DNA from: an uncultured Eubacteriales bacterium
GTDB taxonomy: Bacteria > Bacillota > Clostridia > Oscillospirales > CAG-272
NCBI GenBank assembly: GCA_900550625.1
Contig: URSW01000014.1
Location: forward strand, 1 to 16,225
DNA length: 16,225 bases
Reading direction: 5' to 3'
The notes below the pieces were generated by a model. The model was not told the origin of the DNA and did not search any database. It saw only the letters and a program-made list of their open reading frames with translations. Shown piece after piece: positions 1 to 6,665 of this stretch. The first letter of the stretch is position 1; each line of letters starts with the position of its first letter. The position numbers and the translations under genes were made by a program.

Positions 1-72
1 ATTTTTTGGAGTCACTGTCACCTATCATTGACATTCCTACAGCGAAAAAATTCATATGCGCGTCATTTCCCC

Positions 73-101
73 TTGATTTTACCCTTTCCCTGTGATAAAA
101 T
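73..101 (+). promoter_or_regulatory. sigma-A promoter of hom
   Basis: TTGATT at 73-78 and TAAAAT at 96-101 are separated by 17 bases, and TGA directly before the -10 gives an extended -10 (TGN). The predicted start is near 108, about 30 bases before the hom start codon. Bases 1-72 upstream hold no gene I can support. The call rests on spacing and hexamer match only. Confidence 0.5.
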
Positions 102-138
102 TAATCCATCGGATTATGTATTTATTTCGGAGGATAAC

Positions 139-1365
139 ATGACAAATATAGCAGTGTTGGGATTCGGTGTAGTCGGCGGCGGAATTGCCTGCGTTCTTGA
201 CGAGAACAGAGAACGGATAGAGGCGCTTGCCGGAGGCCCCGTAAATCTTAAATATATTCTCGATCTTCGTGATTTCCCGGATTCGCCTTACGGCGACCGC
301 GTCGTTCACGATATAGATCGGATCATCAAAGATGAGAGTGTCGGCATCGTCTGCGAGGCGATGGGCGGCGTACATCCGGCGCTTGAGTTTTCGCTTGCCG
401 CACTCAATGCGGGAAAGAGCGTCGTGACCTCAAACAAGGAGCTTGTCGCAAAGCACGGCGTCGAGCTTCTCGAGGCGGCGGAGAAAAACAATGCCGCGTA
501 TCTTTACGAGGCGGCGGTCGGCGGCGGAATTCCGGTGCTCCGCTCGATGAAAACCTCGCTTGCGTCCGACAGGATCAAGGCGGTCACGGGAATACTGAAC
601 GGAACGACAAACTATATTCTCACCAAAATGGAGAAGGACGGAGCCGATTTTGCTTCGGCTCTGCGCGAGGCGCAGGATCTCGGATACGCCGAGGCGAATC
701 CCTCCGCCGACGTAGACGGCTTCGACGCTCAGAGGAAGATAATGATCCTTACCGCGATAGCCACGGGTAAAATGCTTTCCGAGGACAGCGTGTATACCGA
801 GACGATGACCCGCCTCACCCCTGACGACATAAACGCCGCGCGCAGAATGGGCGGAGCTGTGAAGCTTCTCGGATGCTTCCGCGAAAAGGACGGAAAGATC
901 GCGTCGTACGTCTGCCCGTTTATCGTCGGTCAGTCGGCTCCTCTTGCAAATATAAACGACGTCTACAACGGAGTATGGGTGGAGGGCGAGACCACCGGAG
1001 ACGTAATGTTCTACGGACGCGGCGCCGGAAGATATCCGACGGCGGGCGCGATGATCTCCGATGTGTGCGCGATAATGACGGGCGCTTTTGCCGCAGAATA
1101 TCCGCGCCGCTGGACAAAGGCGGACAGGGATGACACCGCCGCGTTCGAAGACCTTTCCTTCAGATACTATGTGCGCACGGAGTCCGCGGACCGTGAGGCG
1201 CTCTCCGACGCTTCCGAAGCGCTCTTCGGCGAATGCACGTTTTCCGATGAGTCCCCTGAGGGAACTGCGGAGATCGTGACCGGGGAGATAAGGGAAAGAG
1301 ATATGCGCAATATGCTTTCATCGGGCAAGCTCGGAAAGGTTCTCTCGGTTATAAGAATTCTCTGA
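139..1365 (+). CDS. hom: homoserine dehydrogenase
   Basis: This enzyme reduces L-aspartate-4-semialdehyde to L-homoserine with NAD(P)H in the cytosol, at the branch to threonine and methionine. The 408-residue product has the Rossmann motif GFGVVG (residues 8-13), the SNKE..KHG segment (98-107), EAAVGGGIPVL (124-134), GILNGTTNYI (151-160) and GYAEANPSADVDGFDAQRK (182-200), which in this family carries substrate-binding and catalytic acidic residues (E185 and D196 by position). YGRGAGRYPTAGAMISD follows. The last 60 or so residues look like a weak ACT domain, so threonine feedback control is possible but not shown. The ATG at 139 is chosen because CGGAGG lies about 6 bases upstream; the frame stays open to 28 but the extra N-terminal sequence does not fit the family. 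No thrB, thrC or aspartokinase gene is adjacent. The gene converges on coaW. Confidence 0.95.
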   Translation: MTNIAVLGFGVVGGGIACVLDENRERIEALAGGPVNLKYILDLRDFPDSPYGDRVVHDIDRIIKDESVGIVCEAMGGVHPALEFSLAALNAGKSVVTSNKELVAKHGVELLEAAEKNNAAYLYEAAVGGGIPVLRSMKTSLASDRIKAVTGILNGTTNYILTKMEKDGADFASALREAQDLGYAEANPSADVDGFDAQRKIMILTAIATGKMLSEDSVYTETMTRLTPDDINAARRMGGAVKLLGCFREKDGKIASYVCPFIVGQSAPLANINDVYNGVWVEGETTGDVMFYGRGAGRYPTAGAMISDVCAIMTGAFAAEYPRRWTKADRDDTAAFEDLSFRYYVRTESADREALSDASEALFGECTFSDESPEGTAEIVTGEIRERDMRNMLSSGKLGKVLSVIRIL

Positions 1366-1369
1366 TAAA

Positions 1370-1398
1370 AAGGGACTGCGCATTGTGCACAGTCCCTT
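1370..1398 (-). terminator. hairpin between convergent hom and coaW
   Basis: Arms AAGGGACTG (1370-1378) and CAGTCCCTT (1390-1398) pair perfectly, and the inner bases extend the stem after one mismatch. Read on the minus strand the hairpin is followed by TTTTATC, a typical terminator tail for coaW. On the plus strand no T-run follows, so termination of hom there would be less efficient, although the hairpin begins only 4 bases after the hom stop codon. Confidence 0.7.
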
Positions 1399-1414
1399 AA
1401 AATCAGTACGGAAA

Positions 1415-2269
1415 TCATTCAAAATATGTACTGTCGATCCCGGACAGCGCCGCTCCTATTACCGTGCCGAAGCGGCTCATTTCGGGAATGATGAAATTCA
1501 TATCGAACAGCGAATTCAGCCCGCTGAATATGGCTTTCGCCTGCTTTACGCCTGTCATGTTTCCTGTGAGGACAATATTCCTTATCGAATGGTTGCGTGC
1601 GGCAAATATGCTGACCATTCCGATCGTTTCGAAAACAAGATTTATTATTCCGAGGGCGATGTCCGATTTCGTCGCAAGGTCGGATATGTTTCCGAAATTC
1701 GATGCGGTCATGGTTTCGGTGAGTCTTCCCGCCGGCGATGAGGAGATATCGTTTATCCGGAGATCGACCCTTGAAAGATCGCCGTCCTCGGCAAGCTCGG
1801 TTATGTGCGTGACGGTGTCCATGTCGAGCAGTTTCTTCGAAAGCCCGATCAGCGTGCCGCCGCCGACGCCGGTACCGCCGAGGTGCTCCGGTTCGCGCCC
1901 GCGCTCGGAGAGAACAAGCGCGGTTCCGGTGCCCATGCTGACGGTTATCGCGCGGTCAAGCCCCGAAAGATATAAGCCGCCGAGACCGATGCAGCGGAAT
2001 TCCGGCACCGTCTCGCAGGGCAGGGAATACAGCGGGCGCGAAACGTGGGAAGAACCGACCCCGGTTATCATTACCTTTTCGATATCCGAAAGCTCGAGCC
2101 CGTTCGAATCGGTGAATTTGCCGAAGGCTCCGTATATTGATGTGATCGGATCGGTGGCATGTACGAAAAGGGGCGCCATAAGCTCTCCCCTGCCGGAGGT
2201 AATGTCAAAGCCGCCGATCTTTGTCGTGCTTCCTCCTATGTCGATACCGACTACGATTTTTCTGCTCAT
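1415..2269 (-). CDS. coaW: type II pantothenate kinase
   Basis: This kinase phosphorylates pantothenate with ATP, the first step of coenzyme A synthesis; type II enzymes are typical of staphylococci and other Firmicutes. The 284-residue product begins with the phosphate-binding segment VGIDIGGSTTK (7-17). It then has TGVGSSHV (69-76), a VPEF segment where E90 is the likely catalytic acid, SMGTGTALVL (111-120) and HLGGTGVGGGTLIGLSKKLL (129-148), all in the order expected for the ASKHA-fold type II kinases. The chosen ATG has GAAAGG upstream; a longer frame to 2311 adds residues unlike the family. A possible minus-strand promoter, TTTACA-N17-TAATAC, lies at 2392-2364 with a poor -10. Type II enzymes are generally less sensitive to CoA feedback than type I; nothing in the sequence tests this here. 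Confidence 0.9.
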   Translation of the reverse strand: MSRKIVVGIDIGGSTTKIGGFDITSGRGELMAPLFVHATDPITSIYGAFGKFTDSNGLELSDIEKVMITGVGSSHVSRPLYSLPCETVPEFRCIGLGGLYLSGLDRAITVSMGTGTALVLSERGREPEHLGGTGVGGGTLIGLSKKLLDMDTVTHITELAEDGDLSRVDLRINDISSSPAGRLTETMTASNFGNISDLATKSDIALGIINLVFETIGMVSIFAARNHSIRNIVLTGNMTGVKQAKAIFSGLNSLFDMNFIIPEMSRFGTVIGAALSGIDSTYFE

Positions 2270-2320
2270 TTGTTTTGCCTTTCTTTTCGGGGAATTCGGC
2301 GGAGAAACCACCGATGCAGC

Positions 2321-2345
2321 CGCTTGCCGAAAAACGGCAAAAGCG
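2321..2345. other. small hairpin in the divergent coaW / zincin intergenic region
   Basis: TTGCCG and CGGCAA pair around an AAAAA loop, with further pairing outside a small bulge (CGCTT against AAGCG). It lies 52-76 bases upstream of the coaW start and about 120 bases before the plus-strand gene. It could be an operator or simply a stable hairpin; no T-run makes it a terminator. A TATTAT hexamer at 2358-2363 could serve as a -10 for the plus-strand gene, but I see no matching -35. Confidence 0.3.
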
Positions 2346-2467
2346 CGGCTGAATGAATATTATGTATTAAAACCGATATGCGCGAATGTAAACGGCGCCG
2401 TGCTCGGTCTTTACGTTATGACGAGAAAACGGAGCATACGCGCATACGGAATTTACGGGGTGAAAAA

Positions 2468-3253
2468 ATGAATGTCACATATAAAAATCCGGGCTGTGAA
2501 TATTCAATAGAGAGTATCATGCTGTTTCAAACGGAGGAGCAGTCATCTTTTTGGTCGGAGCCGCTGCTGTATTTTTATCCTCAGATAGATAAGAATGAAA
2601 TCACCGGACGGGATCTTGCCGGAAGGAAAGAGTATCTTTTCGAAGTGTTCTCGGATATATACCGAAGCACAAAAGATGAATTGGACGGAAAGGTTGTTTG
2701 TTATAACGAGTATTTTTCAAAATACAGAAGTCAGATCGAGGACGCGCTGTCCGATGCGTTTGAACTTGACGCCCGTTCACTTTATAATGATCTGACGGGA
2801 AATATCACACTGAATCCGATCTGCCCCAGATTCTTGAAAGAACGGCGCTTTGACGTGTTCTGCAAGAGCAGCGAAAAAGGCGCACTCGGTATGTCGCTTC
2901 ATGAGATCATCCACTATTTCTGGTTTTATGTTTGGAACGGTCATTTCGGCGACAGTTACGAAGAATACGAAATGCCTTCGTTAAAATGGATGCTGAGCGA
3001 AATGGTCGTGGAGGCTTTGATGAGCGACCGGAGACTGAGCTCCGTCAATCCGTATTTCCCGAGAGAAAACGGGGGCTGTGTGTATTCGTATTTTCAGGAT
3101 ATGATGATAGACAGGACGCCCGTACTGAAAACAATAGACAAACTCTATCATGATAACGGCATAACCGATTTTATGGAAGCCGCCTACGCATACTGTGCCG
3201 AACACGAACAAGCCATCAGACAACATATCGGGGAAGCGGAAAATGCTTCTTAA
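2468..3253 (+). CDS. putative zincin-like metallopeptidase (HEIIH protein)
   Basis: The product has 261 residues and no signal peptide or membrane segment, so it should be cytosolic. It contains an HExxH zinc-binding motif, H145-E-I-I-H149, in SLHEIIHYFWFYVW. It is followed about 29 residues later by LKWMLSEMVVEALMSD, where E178 is placed like the third, glutamate ligand of gluzincins. I recall similar clostridial and bacillar hypothetical proteins with a HEIIH...W.LSE.vv pattern but cannot name the family or substrate. The start at 2468 is chosen because GGGGTG lies just upstream; the frame runs upstream to 2378 but the added residues are a basic, low-complexity stretch. It lies divergently from coaW and is followed by the repeat region. 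It could be a protease or a non-peptidase zincin fold. Confidence 0.75.
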   Translation: MNVTYKNPGCEYSIESIMLFQTEEQSSFWSEPLLYFYPQIDKNEITGRDLAGRKEYLFEVFSDIYRSTKDELDGKVVCYNEYFSKYRSQIEDALSDAFELDARSLYNDLTGNITLNPICPRFLKERRFDVFCKSSEKGALGMSLHEIIHYFWFYVWNGHFGDSYEEYEMPSLKWMLSEMVVEALMSDRRLSSVNPYFPRENGGCVYSYFQDMMIDRTPVLKTIDKLYHDNGITDFMEAAYAYCAEHEQAIRQHIGEAENAS

Positions 3254-3266
3254 GCGGCACGATCAA

Positions 3267-3278
3267 TGCGGCGCCGCA
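3267..3278. other. 12-bp perfect palindrome downstream of the zincin gene
   Basis: TGCGGCGCCGCA is its own reverse complement and lies 14 bases after the stop codon. With no loop and no T-run it is not a standard terminator, though GCGGC at 3252-3256 could pair with GCCGC at its right side to give a looser hairpin. Confidence 0.3.
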
Positions 3279-3289
3279 ATAAAGAAATA

Positions 3290-3338
3290 GGACACGGTAA
3301 GTAAACGTGCAGGTTCAGCAAAATATAATACCGTCGTA
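3290..3338 (-). repeat. 49-bp inverted-repeat element, copy 1 (one degraded end)
   Basis: It begins with GGACACGGTAAGTAAACGTG, identical over its first 25 bases to copy 2, and is the same 49-base length. Its far end reads ACCGTCGTA where copy 2 has ACCGTGTCC, so the terminal inverted repeat is damaged on that side. It is flanked by 9-bp direct repeats AAAGAAATA at 3281-3289 and 3345-3353. The minus orientation is assigned so that the conserved half is the 3' end, matching copy 3. Confidence 0.7.
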
Positions 3339-3358
3339 CGAATTAAAGAAATACGTCG

Positions 3359-3380
3359 GAGATTGCCGGGCGGCAATCTC
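3359..3380 (-). repeat. satellite hairpin attached to copy 2 of the 49-bp element
   Basis: GAGATTGCCG (3359-3368) and CGGCAATCTC (3371-3380) are perfect complements, so the stem folds to 9 bp with a GGGC loop. The hairpin is separated from the 49-bp element by two G residues (CC on the minus strand). The same arrangement occurs at 9337-9361 with different but still complementary arm sequence. Confidence 0.7.
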
Positions 3381-3382
3381 GG

Positions 3383-3431
3383 GGACACGGTAAGTAAACG
3401 TGCAGGTTTGTAGATACATTATACCGTGTCC
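3383..3431 (-). repeat. 49-bp inverted-repeat element, copy 2 (complete)
   Basis: The ends GGACACGGTA and TACCGTGTCC are perfect 10-base inverted repeats enclosing 29 bases. On the minus strand the conserved half reads TGCACGTTTACTTACCGTGT followed by CC, shared with copy 3 apart from a single transition in that stretch, while the other half is variable. It ends 43 bases before the start codon of the HAD hydrolase gene, so it lies in that gene's upstream region. I do not see a good sigma-A promoter there in plus orientation. Confidence 0.8.
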
Positions 3432-3474
3432 ATTGTACCACATTTTCGCAAAAAAATCAACACACGGAGAATAT

Positions 3475-4317
3475 ATGATAACAGACAGAGAACAAATCAA
3501 AAGAACGCTTTCCGAAAAGGAGCTTTTCGTATTCGACATGGACGGAACCATCTACCTCGGTGAAAACGTATTCCGCCCCGCGGTCGATTTCATAAAAAAA
3601 CTGCGTGAAAACGGGAAAAAGGTGCTCTTCTTTACGAACAATGCATCGAGAACACCCGAATTCTATATAATCCGCCTTTCGCGTATGGGCTTTGAGCCTT
3701 CGCGCGATGAGATCATGACGTCCGGAGACGTCACCGCCGAATACCTTTCGCGCGAGTGCTCCGACAAAAAGGTTTACGTCATGGGAACGCCGGAGCTTGT
3801 CCGATCCTTCCGCAAGCACGGGATAAACGTGATTTGCGGAGATGACGGCGAGATCGTTCCGGGCACTCATGCCGATATCGTCGTTACAAGCTTTGATACG
3901 ACACTGACGTACAATAAGCTGAAATATTCGTGCGAATTCGTTTCGCTCGGCGCGCGGTACATATCGACCCATCCCGATCTGAACTGCCCGACCGAGGACG
4001 GCAGGATCCCCGACAGCGGCTCAATTGCCGCGGCTGTCACCGCATCGACCGGAGTTGTCCCCGAGTATTTCGGAAAGCCGGAGAAATCATGCGTCGATAC
4101 GATCGCCGCAAGGCTCGGCGTGGACAAAAGCAGGATAGTCATGATCGGCGACCGCCTTTACACGGATATCGCGGCGGGCAGAAATTCCGGCGTGACCTCG
4201 CTCCTTGTCCTCACCGGAGAAACCGATGCGGCGATGCTTGAATCCGCCCCCGAAGGGCAGATTCCCGATATCGCACTGCGCGACCTTTGCGAGGCTTCGG
4301 AGATAATGTTCGGCTGA
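3475..4317 (+). CDS. HAD-superfamily IIA hydrolase (NagD/AraL-like phosphatase)
   Basis: The 280-residue product is a cytosolic phosphatase of HAD subfamily IIA. Motif I is FDMDGTIYLG with D21 (nucleophile) and D23 (acid/base); motif II is LFFTNNAS with T54; motif III is the lysine in FGKPEK (K201); motif IV is MIGDRLYTDI with D226 and D231. The long cap between motifs II and III (about residues 60-195) is typical of the C2 cap of NagD, AraL and eukaryotic PGP. The substrate cannot be read from sequence; relatives act on sugar phosphates, nucleotides, phosphoglycolate or pyridoxal phosphate. The ATG at 3475 has CGGAGA 5 bases upstream; the frame remains open to 3400 but that part is inside the repeat element. 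It ends 18 bases from the stop of the convergent spoIIP gene, with no visible terminator between them. Confidence 0.9.
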   Translation: MITDREQIKRTLSEKELFVFDMDGTIYLGENVFRPAVDFIKKLRENGKKVLFFTNNASRTPEFYIIRLSRMGFEPSRDEIMTSGDVTAEYLSRECSDKKVYVMGTPELVRSFRKHGINVICGDDGEIVPGTHADIVVTSFDTTLTYNKLKYSCEFVSLGARYISTHPDLNCPTEDGRIPDSGSIAAAVTASTGVVPEYFGKPEKSCVDTIAARLGVDKSRIVMIGDRLYTDIAAGRNSGVTSLLVLTGETDAAMLESAPEGQIPDIALRDLCEASEIMFG

Positions 4318-4335
4318 TGCCGTTGAGTTTGAAGC

Positions 4336-5456
4336 TTACCTTCCGGAGCCGATGACCCCCGCAAAAACCTCGGCAAAGCGCCGCCCGGCTTCCTTCGCGG
4401 ATTCAAGCGTGTTTCCCGCCGAACCGACTTCCACGAGAAGATAGCGGCTTGCAAGCTGCTCGTTGAACGACGCAGATTGATGTTTCTCATCATGCCGGGA
4501 TATTTCGTGTGCGCGGCGCTCTGAAGAGCAAGTGCGAACGAGAGATTTTCCTCCCAATCGGGGAAATCCGCGCCCATCTCGTCCGTGCCGCAGACCAGCA
4601 TTATCTGAGCGACACCGTCCGGACTTATCGGGGCGACAAGCGTCATATCGGATGAAAATACCGCATCCCTGTGTATGTCGAGAACATATCGCAGCGTCGG
4701 ATACTGAGCCGTGTATTCGGCTACGGCGGCTGCACTGCGCGAGTATGAATCTATGTAGGATTCCCCGTCGAAAAGCTCGGTGCAGTGAAGCGTCCCGATT
4801 CCGTTTTCGCGGAGAACCTCCGCGGCGGCATCCCCTACGGCTACGGTGTTTGAAGAGGTATCGTGCGTTCTGAACGCCGTGTCCTCGCCGTATTCCGCTG
4901 CTCCTTCGGGAGAATAGCATTCGGTGGCGTGAGTGTGTATGATCAGAACGAGAGGCTCGCCGCTACCGACCGACGATGCGGGAATTACGCATGAAGCGAG
5001 AAGTGCTTCGGTGTCGGGGGAGTATCCTGTCTGGTTGGAAAGCGCAAAAATGTTTTCGCACGACATATCCTCGGTTTTTATCGGATGCGTCGCCGAGGCA
5101 GCGCCGACTCCCGCGGGCGGCTTGGCGGGGGTTTCTTCGTTTTTCGGATTGCTTTCCCGATCGTCCGTGCTGCCGTTCAGAACGAAATTGCCGTTTATCT
5201 CTTCATCGCCGTCGCCGCTTATCGCATCTCCGGGATCGCTCTTTCGGAGGATCCCCGAGATCATGTGCTCGGCGTATGCGCCGTGTACCGCCTTTTCCGC
5301 TGCAGTATAAACTATAGCGGTGTAGGACATAACGGAGAACGCGCAGAAAAAGGCGGCGAGCATCTTCGGAAAGCCTGCTCTGCTCCTGAATTTTTTCGAC
5401 GGACCGATAAGACTTTTCTGACCGGATTCACTTCTTCCCGCAATTTCTGCGTTCAT
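4336..5456 (-). pseudogene. spoIIP: stage II sporulation protein P, interrupted by a frameshift
   Basis: SpoIIP is a membrane-anchored peptidoglycan amidase and endopeptidase that works with SpoIID and SpoIIM during engulfment. Frame A (5456 to about 4470) gives 329 residues: a cytosolic start, a membrane anchor (about 32-52), a variable linker, LVLIIHTHATECYSP with H174/H176/E179, and YVLDIHRDAV with D260/H262, up to YPGMMRNINLR. The remaining family sequence, ASFNEQLASRYLLVEVGSAG then NTLESAKEAG, is found intact in another frame and ends at 4336. Frame A instead runs to 4158 as unrelated sequence antisense to the HAD gene. The switch lies near 4471-4476, where one missing base (or a net equivalent) restores a protein of about 375 residues. 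No homopolymer is present there. The ATG at 5456 follows GGGGAGG. It is either a true mutation, an assembly error or, least likely, programmed frameshifting. Confidence 0.85.
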
Positions 5457-5573
5457 ATATGCCTCCCCCACACGGAGTTTTCGCTTGCATAAACGTCCCG
5501 CCGCGCTCTGCGCGCATGGACGTATCTTTTGATACTAAGATATTTTCGGAGGGGGCGGAATATGCTTGAAGGC

Positions 5574-6449
5574 TCACAGCCCGAAGGCTTTTTCTATCGC
5601 CTCGGAAAGCATGGAGGACACCCGGTCTATTATCATGTCACATTCCTTCGGCGCAACGAAAAAATCACGACCGCCGTCGAGTACGGCGCGCACCTCGTCC
5701 GAAAATTCGCCTATTCCGGCGCGCTCAAGCGCGTCGTAGACGAGTGTCGAGGAATCCACAACCGTCGGAATGCCGATCGAGATCACCGGAACTCCGGCTG
5801 TCTTCCCGGTGATCTCCCGGCGTGAGTTTCCGATTCCGGAGCCGGGGCGTATTCCCGAATCCGAGATCTGCACGGTCGCGGCAAGCCTGTCGAGACTGCG
5901 CGCGCACAGCGCGTCGATCACGATGAGCGCATCGGGCTTTACCTCCGCGATCCCGCCTTTGATTATCGTAAGAGCCTCCATCCCGGTCTGTCCGAGCGTT
6001 CCGGGGACTATCGCCGATATGCGAGAGCAGCCGAGCGAATCGAGGATGCCTCCGCAGCCGACAGCGTGGCGCGTGACGGTCAGCTTGTCGAGAGTCTGCG
6101 GTCCGAGCGCGTCCGAGGTGATAAACCTGTTCCCGAGCCCGCAGACGAGCACCGAAGAGCTTTCCGAAATCTTCTGCTTCGATGCTGCTTCGAAGAAATC
6201 GGTGATCTCGTCCGCAAGCGCATCGGTGAAGCGCGCGGCGCGTCTGTCGTCCCAAAGCCATAGACGCCCCGGTGACATGGTGACGTACCTTCCGGCACTA
6301 TTTTTGTATATTTTTTCTTCGCCGCCGGCGCGTATCGTCAGCTCGGTGCAGCGAAATCCGTATCTTTCGTATTCACGAAGCCCGCCGCGTTTCGTCTCAA
6401 TGCATTCGCAGGCGAGGTCGCTTCTCGAATAAGCACAGTTTTTCTCCAT
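5574..6449 (-). CDS. gpr: germination protease GPR
   Basis: GPR is the aspartic-type protease made in the forespore that degrades small acid-soluble spore proteins during germination. The 291-residue product contains the pro-sequence region with SRSDLACE (9-15 area), like the RTDLAxE processing site of the zymogen. It also has VCGLGNRFITSDALGP with D113, VIDALCARSLDRL with D179, SDSGIRPGSGIGNSRREI (197-213) and the ISIGIPTVVDSST segment, all hallmarks of the family. D113 and D179 match by position the two essential aspartates of the Bacillus enzyme. GGAGG lies 8 bases before the ATG. It is followed by spoIIP, 117 bases downstream on the same strand, the standard gpr-spoIIP order. A CATAATA sequence (minus strand, 6476-6470) could be a sigma-G type -10, but the -35 is unclear. 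A stop codon is the natural end; length is slightly below the usual 320-370. Confidence 0.95.
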   Translation of the reverse strand: MEKNCAYSRSDLACECIETKRGGLREYERYGFRCTELTIRAGGEEKIYKNSAGRYVTMSPGRLWLWDDRRAARFTDALADEITDFFEAASKQKISESSSVLVCGLGNRFITSDALGPQTLDKLTVTRHAVGCGGILDSLGCSRISAIVPGTLGQTGMEALTIIKGGIAEVKPDALIVIDALCARSLDRLAATVQISDSGIRPGSGIGNSRREITGKTAGVPVISIGIPTVVDSSTLVYDALERAGIGEFSDEVRAVLDGGRDFFVAPKECDMIIDRVSSMLSEAIEKAFGL

Positions 6450-6548
6450 GAGCTACCTCCGTATAAAACTATTATGTGCAAACTGACGAAAAATATTTTT
6501 TTCAATTGTGCATTTAGATGAATATTTGTTTTTTTACAAAATATATGA

Positions 6549-6577
6549 TTGATTATCGGCGGAAAGCGTGGTATAAT
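6549..6577 (+). promoter_or_regulatory. sigma-A promoter of the oligopeptide-binding protein gene
   Basis: TTGATT at 6549-6554 and a perfect TATAAT at 6572-6577 are 17 bases apart. The predicted start near 6584 leaves a leader of about 80 bases. The rest of the 216-base divergent region between gpr and this gene is AT-rich and holds no other gene. Confidence 0.65.
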
Positions 6578-6665
6578 ACATTAGTAAAAAATTACGCAAT
6601 ACTTTATCCGTATCCGGAAGGTCGAAAAGGATTTTTCCGCGAATTCCAAGGAGGACTAACCCTAA

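Noticed and set aside
1464..2471. 335-codon open frame on the plus strand
   Set aside because: It is antisense to coaW, rich in Ser, Pro and Arg, has no ribosome binding site and no recognisable domain. It is a shadow of the real gene's codon bias.
3290..3431. Possible CRISPR array or integron attC sites
   Set aside because: Only two copies are adjacent, spacing is irregular, there are no unique spacers of constant length, and no cas gene, integrase or attC core (GTTRRRY pair) is seen.
3408..3436. Promoter for the HAD gene inside element copy 2
   Set aside because: TTGTAG is present, but the hexamer 17-18 bases downstream (CATTGT) is a poor -10; the good TATAAT in the element faces the minus strand and lacks a -35.
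4158..4470. C-terminal continuation of the spoIIP frame over the HAD gene
   Set aside because: After the frameshift the sequence is Arg/Ser-rich and antisense to a well-conserved hydrolase, while the true SpoIIP C-terminus is in another frame.
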